From Paenibacillus polymyxa (GTDB lineage: Bacteria > Bacillota > Bacilli > Paenibacillales > Paenibacillaceae), in contig NZ_CP015423.1 of NCBI RefSeq assembly GCF_001719045.1, forward strand, positions 1,178,001-1,242,000: a stretch of 64,000 bases of DNA, read 5' to 3'. This document shows positions 25,641 through 34,272 of the stretch, one piece after another. Under the pieces are notes generated by a model that was not told where the DNA came from, did no database searches, and saw nothing but the letters and a program-made list of their open reading frames with translations. The first letter of the stretch is position 1. The number at the start of each line of letters is the position of its first letter. The translations under genes and the position numbers were made by a program.

Positions 25641-27035
25641 CTATTCCCCCTTCCGTCCGCCGACGGTCATCTCGGACACTCGAATTGTCGGCTGTCCGCA
25701 ATTGACCGGAAGACTTCCGCTGACCGAGCCGCACATCCCCTGACCATGATCCAGATTGTTGCCGACCATATCAATATTTTGCAGGGTTTCAATCCCTTTG
25801 CCGATTAGCGTTGCCCCTTTAACCGGCTCCGCAATTTTGCCGTTGCGAATCATGTATGCCTCTTCAACCGCAAAATTGAACTCGCTCGTCGAGGTATTCA
25901 CCGAACCGCCGCCCAGCGATTTGGCATAGATCCCGTACTCCGTATTCGCAATGATCTCTTCACGGGTCGAATCCCCATTCGCAATAAACGTATTGTTCAT
26001 ACGGGACGCAGGCGCGAATTTATAGGACTGTCTTCGTCCTGACCCTGTCGCAGGTACACCCATCTGGCGCGAGCCCATGCGGTCGATCAGATATCCTTTT
26101 AAAATGCCGTTCTCAATCAGTACGTTGCGCTGTGTCGGCGCTCCTTCATCATCGATATTGAGCGAGCCCCACGCGTTCTGAATCGTTCCATCATCTATAG
26201 CCGTGACAAGCGGTGAAGCCACCTGCTGCCCGATCTTATTCGCAAACACGGAGGTTCCATGGGCCACCGCCGTAGATTCCAGCCCGTGTCCACATGCCTC
26301 GTGAAAAAGAACGCCGCCGAAGCCGTTCTCAATCACGACCGGCAGTCTGCCGCTAGGCGCATATCCCGCTTTGACCATTGTGGTCGCAATACGAGCGGCG
26401 TGTCTCGCATTTTCTTCGATATTCAGATTCTCCAGGAATTCAGTCCCTGCATACGCTCCCGGCCCACGGAACCCGGATTGTCTATGCTCCCCATCAGTCG
26501 CAATCGCGCTTATTCTCATGCGTGTATACGTACGGGTATCCTCCACCAGTAGCCCGTTGCTATTGGCGATCAAGACGTTTTGGATCGAGTTACTGATCCC
26601 TATGGAGGTTTGCGTGATGGAAGGATCGTATTGGCTTGCTGCCTCATGCGCCCGTCTCATCATGTCAATCTTGGCGCGTTTCTGTGAACCGTCAGGAATG
26701 ATCGCAATTGGATGGTGATTAGGTATAGCATGAGGATGGAGTGTAATGGTGTGTGTACCTGGCGCTCCACCTCCGCGAATGGCCTTGGCAGCCGATTTGG
26801 CCAGTCGAATCAGGCTCTGTTCGCTCAAATCACTGGTGTAGGCATACACCGAAAAATGCTCCTTCATGATCCGAATACCAATTCCAAAATCCCGGCCTGA
26901 CAGCGCCGTATCCACGACGCCTCCGGTCATGCCCAGTTGTCCATTGGTGCGGTCCTCGACGAACACCTCTGCAAAATCTCCGCCCGTCTCCAGCGCGGCT
27001 TGCAGCATATCCTGAATCTGTGTTGGATGTATCAT
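25641..27035 (-). CDS. tldD: TldD metalloprotease subunit
   Basis: Catalytic partner of TldE, 464 residues from ATG 27035; AGGAGG lies 7 bases upstream, inside an in-frame extension from 27059 that is rejected. The zinc motif HEACGHGLE lies near 248-256. GRRQSYKFAPASRMNNTFI and 'SLGGGSVNTSTSEFNFAVEEAYMI' are conserved TldD segments. Function: a cytosolic protease for extended peptides within the TldD-TldE complex. The two-gene operon shows no neighbouring RiPP precursor. Confidence 0.92.
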   Translation of the reverse strand: MIHPTQIQDMLQAALETGGDFAEVFVEDRTNGQLGMTGGVVDTALSGRDFGIGIRIMKEHFSVYAYTSDLSEQSLIRLAKSAAKAIRGGGAPGTHTITLHPHAIPNHHPIAIIPDGSQKRAKIDMMRRAHEAASQYDPSITQTSIGISNSIQNVLIANSNGLLVEDTRTYTRMRISAIATDGEHRQSGFRGPGAYAGTEFLENLNIEENARHAARIATTMVKAGYAPSGRLPVVIENGFGGVLFHEACGHGLESTAVAHGTSVFANKIGQQVASPLVTAIDDGTIQNAWGSLNIDDEGAPTQRNVLIENGILKGYLIDRMGSRQMGVPATGSGRRQSYKFAPASRMNNTFIANGDSTREEIIANTEYGIYAKSLGGGSVNTSTSEFNFAVEEAYMIRNGKIAEPVKGATLIGKGIETLQNIDMVGNNLDHGQGMCGSVSGSLPVNCGQPTIRVSEMTVGGRKGE

Positions 27036-27439
27036 CACGTTCCTCCTCGTTTTTGCCATGTTTCTTATTGTACGGTTAAGCGTTCAAGATAATATGCGGG
27101 TTCATATTTATTTCCCATAACTTTACTATACATGATGTTGGGAGTGGGTGTAACTATCTGGGTGGCAAGTGGTTTGGAGGAGGTGAAGATTTATGCGCGG
27201 GGATGAAGGGATTGAAATGAGAAAACCTGATCAGACCTCGAAAGGTCATGTCAGGTTAGCTTGAGTTGCTTGATTACTGGTTGGATTGAGCAAGTACGTG
27301 CATGTAAGGACGCTACATAGACGGATCATTCTTCCGATCGCTGTTGTCCCCAGATTTTTTTAATTATATTTTAACGGTAAAAATCCGGGTTCAAAGGCGA
27401 ACGCTCCGCTTCTTCAGAACGATTCCGTCCCCTTCGCTG
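27036..27439. other. Intergenic stretch with a long hairpin
   Basis: It holds the hairpin AACCTGA/TCAGGTT (27224-27257) with an inner GACCT/AGGTC stem and, on the minus strand, TTTTCTC after it: a possible terminator for the 101-residue gene. The rest shows no gene. A C+G-rich patch at 27390-27440 has no recognised role. Confidence 0.4.
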
Positions 27440-27745
27440 TTATGCTCGGGTTTGCTTCATTTTGTTCGCCAAAATACTTTTTTTCAAACGAACTTTAAAC
27501 AATTCCCTGCGAAGGTCCAGTTCCATGATATGAAGATGGTCGGCCGCTTTTTTGACGGTTTCCAGGTGAAGTACGCTTGCCTTTTGAGAAATAATAGCTA
27601 GAGCATCCCAAATGAGCTTTGTGCATGTTTTAAGTCTCTCTATGTGTTCGTCTTCTTGCTGCACCAAGTTCTCGTATTCTTCAGCAGTATTTTCAGATGA
27701 GTTTGTATGTTCCATGCTCTTTAGTATCTTAGGTTGGGTATCCAA
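27440..27745 (-). CDS. Coiled-coil protein of 101 residues, unknown
   Basis: A frame from a TTG at 27745, with AAAGGAG 8-9 bases upstream. The N-terminal third is polar (Ser, Asn, Glu, Gln). From about residue 30 a long amphipathic helix follows (heptad-like 'HIERLKTCTKLIWDALAII', 'LETVKKAADHLHIMELDLRR') ending in a basic tail (KVRLKKSILANKMKQTRA). No membrane segment. No family recognised. It stands alone, transcribed away from the AraC gene on its right. Confidence 0.6.
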   Translation of the reverse strand: MDTQPKILKSMEHTNSSENTAEEYENLVQQEDEHIERLKTCTKLIWDALAIISQKASVLHLETVKKAADHLHIMELDLRRELFKVRLKKSILANKMKQTRA

Positions 27746-28136
27746 GTTATCATCTCCTTTTTATTCAGAGTGTAGCAAAGAATGATAACGGATGTGGTAC
27801 GTGGATACGTAGCAATGAGAGAATAATAGATAAGATTATTAGAACAATTTAGTATGCAAGATAAAATAAGACTCTTTGACATTCCAAGATAAGGATTATT
27901 TCAAACTTAGAAGCTATAAAAGTACAACTAAATGAATAAATATTATTTCAATACCTTAAACCTCGCACTGTTCTTCAGTCTGTCGCTACATTATATTTTC
28001 AATTACATAAGTATCATTTCTATTCAAAATCATTAGTCCCGTAAAATAAATTACCTGATCTTTCTCGCCAAATGGCTGTACCTTAAAAGAAATACCTTCT
28101 TCACAAAATAAGCTTCAATTATAATAATTGAAAAAA
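27746..28136. other. Intergenic stretch with a decayed gene tail
   Basis: The minus strand at 28114-27986 reads as a 42-codon open segment with protein-like content (FCEEGISFKVQPFGEKDQ, then VIYFTGLMILNRNDTYVIEN), but it has no start codon or binding site. It looks like the C-terminus of a lost gene. Nothing else is seen. Confidence 0.35.
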
Positions 28137-28154
28137 GAGCTGTCGAAACAGCTC
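28137..28154 (-). terminator. Terminator of the AraC-GyrI gene
   Basis: GAGCTGT-TTCG-ACAGCTC followed by TTTTTTC on the minus strand. A strong tetraloop hairpin, 24 bases past the stop. Confidence 0.9.
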
Positions 28155-28177
28155 ATGATACTTCATAATTACACGCT

Positions 28178-29056
28178 TTATGTTACTTTTTTTGAGATGG
28201 GGATCCATATTTCACTTTTGAAAGTCGGTGAGGTTATATCTTTACTCTCATTCCATAGGATTTCCGGGCCTTCTATTTGTTCATAGTTTGAGGATGGGAA
28301 CCATTCGGAATAAATACGTCCCCACACATCTTGTAGCGCATCAGGAAATGATCCGATTGCTTCGAAGACTGCCCACGTTGAGGCAGCAACTTTAAGTTGT
28401 GTTAGGTTATCCGGACACTCCTTTGTTGTTGCAACGCCAATATAGTGATCAAGCTCCCCTTTTTCCTCCATTCTACCTTCAGAAAAGTTCGTGGACGCAC
28501 TAAGCAACCCCATAGGCTCGACATTAGAAATTCTTTTAAGATTATTGATCGTTTCACCATCTAAACTTTCCCACATCGCAGCAATCTCTGGATTGACTCC
28601 GTTGAAAATAATGGGAACTCTTTTTTGGATACCAACGATGCAAAATGCCCCTTTTTCTTCAATTCGATAGTTCATTTCACTTCCCCCTTTAATGGATAAC
28701 TGGAAGGTCATTCGTGGATATGCTTTAAGTGAACGGCCATTAATTCTGGCTTCAGACGGCGTTAATCCATGTAAATTTTGAAAAGCTCTTGTAAAAGAAT
28801 CTGGTGAATTGTACCCGTATTTAATCGCGATATCAATAACCTTTACATTGCTATCTTTAAGCTCAAATGCTGCAAGAGTGAGGCGTCTGCGGCGGATGTA
28901 TTCTGATAACGTAACACCTGCAAGAAAAGAAAACATCTTTTTAAAATGAAATTCAGAGCAGTAAGCCAACCTTGCTACCTCTTTAAAGTCAATATCATTA
29001 GTCAGGTTTTCTTCAATATACCTTATTGCTTCATTCATGCTCTTAAGCAAATCCAC
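28178..29056 (-). CDS. AraC-family regulator with GyrI-like effector domain
   Basis: A 292-residue protein from a GTG at 29056, which has AAGGAGG 7 bases upstream; frames starting further up (29122) lack a site. Residues about 1-105 hold two AraC helix-turn-helix motifs ([20 protein letters not shown] and [20 protein letters not shown]). Residues about 130-290 are a GyrI-like/BmrR-type effector-binding domain ('[18 protein letters not shown]' start). This order is that of Rob/YdeE-type multidrug or stress regulators, which sense bulky hydrophobic compounds. No clear target gene adjoins it. Confidence 0.9.
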   Translation of the reverse strand: MDLLKSMNEAIRYIEENLTNDIDFKEVARLAYCSEFHFKKMFSFLAGVTLSEYIRRRRLTLAAFELKDSNVKVIDIAIKYGYNSPDSFTRAFQNLHGLTPSEARINGRSLKAYPRMTFQLSIKGGSEMNYRIEEKGAFCIVGIQKRVPIIFNGVNPEIAAMWESLDGETINNLKRISNVEPMGLLSASTNFSEGRMEEKGELDHYIGVATTKECPDNLTQLKVAASTWAVFEAIGSFPDALQDVWGRIYSEWFPSSNYEQIEGPEILWNESKDITSPTFKSEIWIPISKKVT

Positions 29057-29295
29057 TATATGACCTCCTTCATCAATAGAATAACAGTAGTTGAATGTAT
29101 CCATCCGACAATTCCTGCACAATATTGTAGGGTCTATTCTTATTCATAAGTTTAGTACACAAACTTATATAACATAACTAATTAAGTGAGAATATCTTTA
29201 ATAATCAATGCCCTTTCAATAAAAGATCACCCCACCGGGTTTATTATAAATAATATATGTTCCATCAATAAAGATTTTCATTATTCGGTATAACC
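29057..29295. other. AraC promoter region and AT-rich spacer
   Basis: Left of the repeated leader. It holds the minus-strand AraC promoter region, AT-rich and without coding frames. The last 20 bases approach the conserved leader but differ from the other copies. Confidence 0.35.
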
Positions 29296-29494
29296 AATGG
29301 GTCATTCTGTAAACTAAATCTCTCTTTTAACCGATAAATACATATGCTGGGTTTTTATTAAATATCACCTCTCGTCCCTTTATAGCGTACAAACCTTGTA
29401 ATACATATCTATCTTGACTCACTGTTATACTCATCTGCGGCTTCTGTATTCAGAAGCGAATTCAAGATGACGTACTTTACTTGGAAATACCCAT
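29296..29494 (+). repeat. Leader repeat copy A, upstream of the VgrG-like gene
   Basis: Closely similar to 44587-44792 (copy B) over its whole length, and in its first 55 bases to 59393-59442 (copy C). It contains TAAA (29310-29313), 16 bases, then ACCGATAA (29330-29337), which fits a sigma-D (flagellar) type promoter. Downstream is a potential RNA structure: ATCTTG (29411-29416) pairing with CAAGAT (29463-29468), enclosing GCTTCTG-tatt-CAGAAGC (29440-29457). It ends about 15 bases before the ribosome binding site of the spike gene. Promoter class and RNA fold are inferred. Confidence 0.75.
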
Positions 29495-29522
29495 CACATA
29501 TAGAAAGGAGTTATGAACTCAC

Positions 29523-31376
29523 TTGAGCGTATTATCAGATGGGATTGGATATGAAAGCCTACGCTTTTATGGTCCCTTTCAGCCACTACACATCGAACAA
29601 CTTCAAATAACACGCGCCATTAACGATCATGCCTATTTACATATCAGTGGCATGCTCTCCGAAGAACAGGGAGCAGCTTGTATCGGTCAAAATATGGAGC
29701 AAGAGCCGATTGTGATCCGTCAGTTGAATGATCAGGGACAATCGTTGAGAAGACTGTTTCATGGGATTGTTGCACGTATGTCCGTACACTGTGTGCGAGG
29801 CGTGTATACATTTGAACTGGAAGCCGCTTCCCATTCGTACCAGATGGATATTAAGCGTAAAAGGCGCTCCTATCAAGATATTCACCGCACCTATGATGAT
29901 CTGGTCACTGCGCTGGTTCGAAAATATCAATACGGAGATGCCATTGATACGGTAAGCAACTATGCCAAACTAGAGACATTTGTTTTACAATATGATGAGA
30001 CCGATTGGGCGTTTTTAAAACGTCTCGCTTCTCGCTTTGGTTCCGTACTTGTGCCAGAGGTAACCGCAGCCTCGCCCAAGGTTTTCTTCGGGATGCCAGA
30101 AGGGAAGCAGCATAAGGTGGAACGAGATGTATTTTATCGTGTTCGAAAAACGTTTCATGAGCTGGATGCGGAAAAGCCCGGAGAACGTGCTGGCTCGTAT
30201 GTCACCTATATGATCGAAAGCCTGCAATTTTATGCACTAGGCGACCTCATCACGTTACCTATTGGACAAGACAAAGAGCTGGTCGTGGTTCGAGCAGTGA
30301 CAACCTTAGCAGATGGCTTACTGCGTACCCGTTACGATCTTCAAGCCGAACAAGATATCCGCTATGCGCGGTATGAAAACGATCAGGCTACTGGAATTTC
30401 GCTGACAGGAACGGTGCTCAAGGTACAACAGGATTTTGTACAGCTTCAACTGGACATTGACCCGAAGCAAGATCCTGCCAAAGCGTGCTGGTTTCCGGTG
30501 TCCACCCGTTATGTCGCCGAAGAACATAGTGGCTGGTACGATATGCCTGAGATCGGGGAACAAGTGGAATTGTATCTGCCTACCCACCGCGAACAGGATG
30601 CCTATGTCACGGACTCGCTCCGACAACAACGCCACGCAAATGTAAGGCCGAATGTTAAGGTATGGCAACATGTGCAAGGTAGCGGCGTAGAAATGTCTGA
30701 GCATGAACTGACCCTATCCACCTCCGGTGAATTTTCCATTACACTACATGAAGGTAACGGCATTACGATCGACAGTCCGGGGAATGTGCATATTCAGGGT
30801 GGTCACGTGAAGCTCGATGCTGGCGAGGAACTTTTACTCGAAGCTGGAACGGCGCTGTATCTAAAAGGCGGGTCCAGCAGCATGGTACTGGATGGTGAGA
30901 CGGATACCAAAGCTCCGGTGATATATCAGGAAGGTACGGTGAAAGCTCCTGTTTTCGTAGCCGACCTCCCCCCTGTGCCTGAGCCACCATTGATGAGCAT
31001 CAAAGCATACGAGGCGGCGCAAGCTCCATCGACAGCTAAGACATCATCAAGCAGCACTCCCACCGCCAAAGTAACAAGTCCGGCTGCACTTCAACAGGCC
31101 AACTCTTTGTTGGGTACGGTGTCCAAGCTATTAGGCTCCATTCCAGTGATGGGAAAAGTGGCTGGCGTTGTTGCGGGAGCTTTAGGTGGGCCTGCGACGG
31201 GTCTCATTCTGAAAGCAACCGCAATGATCTCCGTTCGGAGCAAAGGAACTCCTACGATTGGAGGCGGTAAGGGGAACGGTATTCATCCGTTGAAACACTT
31301 GGCTGGTCTAGCACTCCAAGGATTGATTAATCAATACGAGCATGATCAAGCGAGACAAGCCTACTATAGCAAGTGA
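29523..31376 (+). CDS. VgrG/Pvc8-like contractile-injection spike protein
   Basis: A 617-residue protein from a TTG at 29523 (AAAGGAG about 12 bases upstream). Residues about 1-290 resemble the phage gpD/VgrG base domain ('YDETDWAFLKRLASRFGSVL' is the typical tail-hub motif). Residues about 290-375 resemble the gp5 OB-fold ('SLTGTVLKVQQDFVQLQLDI' to 'YDMPEIGEQVELYLPT'). Residues about 380-460 are a short beta-repeat spike ('NGITIDSPGNVHIQGGHVKL'). A Thr/Ser/Pro linker and a glycine/alanine hydrophobic helix pair follow, then a basic tail. In Firmicutes such proteins commonly head polymorphic-toxin loci. It is preceded by leader copy A and followed in frame by toxin sequence. Confidence 0.82.
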   Translation: MSVLSDGIGYESLRFYGPFQPLHIEQLQITRAINDHAYLHISGMLSEEQGAACIGQNMEQEPIVIRQLNDQGQSLRRLFHGIVARMSVHCVRGVYTFELEAASHSYQMDIKRKRRSYQDIHRTYDDLVTALVRKYQYGDAIDTVSNYAKLETFVLQYDETDWAFLKRLASRFGSVLVPEVTAASPKVFFGMPEGKQHKVERDVFYRVRKTFHELDAEKPGERAGSYVTYMIESLQFYALGDLITLPIGQDKELVVVRAVTTLADGLLRTRYDLQAEQDIRYARYENDQATGISLTGTVLKVQQDFVQLQLDIDPKQDPAKACWFPVSTRYVAEEHSGWYDMPEIGEQVELYLPTHREQDAYVTDSLRQQRHANVRPNVKVWQHVQGSGVEMSEHELTLSTSGEFSITLHEGNGITIDSPGNVHIQGGHVKLDAGEELLLEAGTALYLKGGSSSMVLDGETDTKAPVIYQEGTVKAPVFVADLPPVPEPPLMSIKAYEAAQAPSTAKTSSSSTPTAKVTSPAALQQANSLLGTVSKLLGSIPVMGKVAGVVAGALGGPATGLILKATAMISVRSKGTPTIGGGKGNGIHPLKHLAGLALQGLINQYEHDQARQAYYSK

Positions 31377-31718
31377 ATTTTAGGGAAAGTATTTACGAGT
31401 GCACGTCATATAGCGCATTCTGGTGGCCCATTAGAACTGGTTCAAAACCTGCTGAAAGAGTCAAATGCCATAGCTCAAGCGTATCAGCAAGTTCCTAAAA
31501 ACATTCAGAAGAAATGGCTCTGAGATTATGAGGAAAAACAACGCCTTCAAGCAGCACAAACGCAGAAACATGAGAATCCAAAACTGGCATTATGGAGAGA
31601 AAGAAAAACTAGTGAATATACTTCATATTGGAATCAAACTGATTATTTTACAGCCAACTGGTGGCAGGATGAAAATAAGCTAAAACAAGCAGAGCAAGCA
31701 CTGCGCACTGAAATTACA
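31377..31718 (+). pseudogene. N-terminal part of the toxin, broken by an in-frame TGA
   Basis: Directly after the VgrG stop (TGA 31374-31376) the same frame continues as protein-like sequence (KVFTSARHIAHSGGPLELVQ, then NAIAQAYQQVPKNIQKKWL). It meets a second TGA at 31521-31523 and continues (DYEEKQRLQAAQTQKHENPK) into the toxin. There is no start codon with a ribosome binding site anywhere in it. The stretch reads as the missing N-terminus of the toxin. The toxin gene is therefore either interrupted or expressed in an unusual way. Confidence 0.6.
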
Positions 31719-32744
31719 ATGAAGCGCAAACTATCACTGTATGATATTAAAGATCCTAATAAATTGGCCGCCATCCAGCGTATCTTCAATGCAAAACGCA
31801 CACACGTATGGGATGAAGGAACTCTCAATGCCATTGAAGATGGTTTAGTAGCGATGGGTGTGGACTCTACAAATGCTATTGAGTTGGACAAAGAGAAAAT
31901 GGATGCACTCATTACTCGATACAATCAAGGCTTTATTGGACAAAAATCTGGAGATTACATGGAAAGGACAGGCTTAAGCGATTTAGTCGAAGAAACGACT
32001 TATGGGATTGTAGCAGCCCGGATCGGTATGGGGAGTGCAGGAAGTTCTCCTGCTAGGTCTAGCCAGCCACCTATTGCAGAAAATCCGCCTGCAAAACCCA
32101 ATTCAAAGGGTGGTCCAGGTGTAAACAGACCCATTGATGAGTTCAATGATTCGGCGATTTATAATGGGGCAAATTCAAGTAGACCTAAGGAGTCACCTAA
32201 ACTACCGAATTTGAGCAAGCCTCCTGAAGATACTCTAAAAGCTTCTAATGTTGGCAGTGTAGTCAAGAGTGGAAATAAAACGAAATATACAAATTCGGCT
32301 GGTAATGAGTTAATTTGGGATGATCAACATCCGAAAAATATTAATCGCGATATTGATAATCTTTTAAACAGTAAAGACCCGGGAAAAGCTACTGAGGCAA
32401 AAGTAGCTTCCGCTGTTAGAGAAAATAAGGAAGTAACAGCATTTGGCCAAAAAATTCAAAGGTCAGATGGTAACCCGGCGGGCGATTTTGACGTAGTAAC
32501 TAAGGATGAAATTATTGAAGTTAAGAAATCATTAAAAGCTGTTACAAATGTTGAACAGTTTGATAAATACGTTAATGTAAATCATGACGGTTATTTTAAT
32601 CATAACCAGAAGAAAGTCATTTTATATATTGACAAGCCATTGACTAATTTACATCAGAACGATCTGAAAAAATTGGAAGTTATTAAATCTAAAGGTGTTA
32701 CTATTGTAAACTCTATAGATGAACTCAAGGAGGTATTAAAGTAA
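31719..32744 (+). CDS. Polymorphic toxin with C-terminal PD-(D/E)XK-like nuclease domain
   Basis: A 341-codon frame from ATG 31719, open in fact from 31524, with no ribosome binding site at this ATG. Residues up to about 110 are helical. Residues about 110-180 are a Pro/Asn/Ser-rich linker. The last 130 residues are the likely effector: helix EAKVASAVRENK, then GDFDVVTKDEIIEVKKSLK, which provides the D...E-x-K triad of restriction-endonuclease-fold nucleases. The same frame as the spike gene and an immediately adjoining immunity candidate (2-base gap) mark it as a secreted antibacterial toxin. Whether full-length protein is made is doubtful because of the upstream TGAs. Confidence 0.65.
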   Translation: MKRKLSLYDIKDPNKLAAIQRIFNAKRTHVWDEGTLNAIEDGLVAMGVDSTNAIELDKEKMDALITRYNQGFIGQKSGDYMERTGLSDLVEETTYGIVAARIGMGSAGSSPARSSQPPIAENPPAKPNSKGGPGVNRPIDEFNDSAIYNGANSSRPKESPKLPNLSKPPEDTLKASNVGSVVKSGNKTKYTNSAGNELIWDDQHPKNINRDIDNLLNSKDPGKATEAKVASAVRENKEVTAFGQKIQRSDGNPAGDFDVVTKDEIIEVKKSLKAVTNVEQFDKYVNVNHDGYFNHNQKKVILYIDKPLTNLHQNDLKKLEVIKSKGVTIVNSIDELKEVLK

Positions 32745-32746
32745 AG

Positions 32747-33232
32747 ATGGGGACTCCGGCAGTTATTTTAACGAATAAAGAGAGATATTCTCCTGAGAAG
32801 CTGTTAGCAGATACTATAGTTGCAGCCTTTCATTCGGATGCATCTCTCTATTTCTACAACAATAAAAATTACTCAGATGAAGGGAAGTTTTCATATACAA
32901 CGCTGAATATTAATAATAGATCATTTGCGGGGAACAACGAATCTTCATTAATCTTTTATATTCATAGTATTAATAGTTCAAGTATTGATTTTTACTATCA
33001 CGAAGATTTAGGTTTAGATACAAATTTATTGCTATGCCAAGTCGGGCATATTGAGGATATCTATGGTAATCAAGAGTTGATATTCAATTTTATTTACGAA
33101 TACCTCAAGCTAAATCCTGATGATTATTTTTGGATTGCAGATTATGATTGGGTTTACAGTTGGGAAGACATACAAAAATTAAAATTATTACCGTATGACC
33201 CAGATTGGTGCTATAAGAATCCTAAAAACTAA
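32747..33232 (+). CDS. Candidate immunity protein for the nuclease toxin
   Basis: A 161-residue acidic protein, 2 bases after the toxin stop. AAGGAGG ends 13 bases before its ATG, inside the toxin end. Rich in Tyr, Asp and Asn, with no membrane segment. A block near 75-90 (SINSSSIDFYYHEDLGL) precedes 'LNPDDYFWIADYDWVYSWED' near the C-terminus. No family recognised. Position, size, acidity and low G+C are those of immunity proteins that neutralise a cognate nuclease in the cytosol. A repeated terminator follows at 33317. Confidence 0.65.
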   Translation: MGTPAVILTNKERYSPEKLLADTIVAAFHSDASLYFYNNKNYSDEGKFSYTTLNINNRSFAGNNESSLIFYIHSINSSSIDFYYHEDLGLDTNLLLCQVGHIEDIYGNQELIFNFIYEYLKLNPDDYFWIADYDWVYSWEDIQKLKLLPYDPDWCYKNPKN

Positions 33233-33316
33233 CTTATGAGTACAATGTGATAACAAGATCGTACAATACAACAAACCAAACACTAAAAAAGACATAAAAT
33301 TGGTAAACCTTCAAAG

Positions 33317-33359
33317 GCTTATTTCGACTTGAATCTATGAGTAGGAATGAGCTTTTTTT
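33317..33359 (+). terminator. Repeated toxin-locus terminator, copy 1
   Basis: GCTTATTTC and GGAATGAGC arms (one or two G-U pairs) around ACTTGAATCTATGAGTA, followed by a T run. The same loop recurs at 34045-34088 and, diverged, at 45314-45357. Confidence 0.75.
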
Positions 33360-33391
33360 GTATACTCAAAATCAAAAGAAGACGAAAATAA

Positions 33392-33469
33392 TGTCAAAAC
33401 GAAAACTGCGCATTTACGCTTAAAGAAAATGTTGCTGACGTACTTACCAGCTGGTATAAAGGAGACTAA
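33392..33469 (+). pseudogene. Orphan toxin C-terminal tail
   Basis: The 25 codons ending FTLKENVADVLTSWYKGD then TAA have no start. They end 5 bases before the next immunity gene and contain its ribosome binding site. This is the expected remnant of a displaced toxin module, left when a new toxin C-terminus and immunity gene were recombined in upstream. Confidence 0.5.
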
Positions 33470-33474
33470 CGATT

Positions 33475-33999
33475 ATGAAGATGGAAAAATTTAAACATAT
33501 TTCAATGAGAGGTAGAGTGGCATATGGTATTAGCTGCTTTGAGAACACTATTATCACCTTGAAATATGATGTTAATGATTGGAAGATCGTTTTAAATTAT
33601 TTATGTAAATTCACTAATATACAATACTTAGATGATTGGAATGATATTGTTGTCGAATTAATTCCTGAGAATTTAACAGAATTCAAAACATACGAGGAGG
33701 AAGAGTTTGAGAAGTTGAGTAAAGATAAATTCATGTATTTGTATAGCTTATATCAAAATATTGATGGATCAGTCGACGCCTTACTACAAAGTATTTATGA
33801 GCTTGGTATCAGTCATGCGCACACTGTGATTGAAGGATACGGCGAAAGCAGTTTGAAATCTTTGGAGAGAATTATAAAGTTCATGATAGATTACAATTTT
33901 CCATTGCCAAATATCGAACCATTTTTAAAATTTTCTATAGAAGAAAATAAAGGATGGGGTGACAAGTTTGATGGTACAAAATTATCTAAAATTCTTTAG
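33475..33999 (+). CDS. Orphan immunity protein candidate
   Basis: A 174-residue acidic protein, with GGAG about 10 bases before ATG. It begins MKMEKFKHISMRGRVAYGIS, then 'CFENTIITLKYDVNDWKIVL' and, near the C-terminus, 'ENKGWGDKFDGTKLSKIL'. I recall similar proteins as widespread unnamed immunity-type proteins next to Bacillus and Paenibacillus polymorphic toxins, but cannot give a family number. It follows a toxin-tail remnant rather than an intact toxin, so it probably protects against toxins of sister strains. Terminator copy 2 lies 45 bases downstream. Confidence 0.65.
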   Translation: MKMEKFKHISMRGRVAYGISCFENTIITLKYDVNDWKIVLNYLCKFTNIQYLDDWNDIVVELIPENLTEFKTYEEEEFEKLSKDKFMYLYSLYQNIDGSVDALLQSIYELGISHAHTVIEGYGESSLKSLERIIKFMIDYNFPLPNIEPFLKFSIEENKGWGDKFDGTKLSKIL

Positions 34000-34044
34000 C
34001 AGGGAAATTGATTAATTTAAGTGTACCAAACATTAAAATTTCAG

Positions 34045-34088
34045 AAGCTTATTCCCACTTGAATCTATGAGTAGGGATAAGCTTTTTT
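34045..34088 (+). terminator. Repeated toxin-locus terminator, copy 2
   Basis: AAGCTTATTCCCACT and AGTAGGGATAAGCTT arms around TGAATCTATG, with TTTTTTC after. Loop identical to copy 1. Confidence 0.85.
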
Positions 34089-34148
34089 CTAATCTAGCTG
34101 ATTTATATACACACAGTTAGCTCTATAATAGATTTTACAAAATATTGT

Positions 34149-34164
34149 CGTGATCACGATCACG
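34149..34164. promoter_or_regulatory. Palindromic site upstream of the DGC gene
   Basis: CGTGATCACGATCACG contains the perfect palindrome CGTGATCACG and repeats the GTGATC/GATCAC halves of the site at 34233. They lie about 80 bases apart; a pair of sites for one regulator is likely. Confidence 0.4.
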
Positions 34165-34232
34165 GTTTAGACTGTAAATTTAAGTTAAAATACAAACAAT
34201 TTTAAATTTATTTCAGCTGAAACCAAAGATAC

Positions 34233-34246
34233 TGTGATCGATCACA
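34233..34246. promoter_or_regulatory. CRP/FNR-like dyad before the DGC gene
   Basis: TGTGATCGATCACA is a perfect 14-base palindrome (TGTGA-N4-TCACA) with the spacing of FNR-type rather than CRP-type sites. It is 27 bases upstream of the ATG at 34273. Confidence 0.5.
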
Positions 34247-34272
34247 AAGAAAAAACAAGGAAGTGTACAAAG

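Noticed and set aside
29296..29494. Leader repeat as a MITE or insertion sequence
   Set aside because: No terminal inverted repeats or target duplications are seen, and each copy sits in the same orientation just upstream of a gene.
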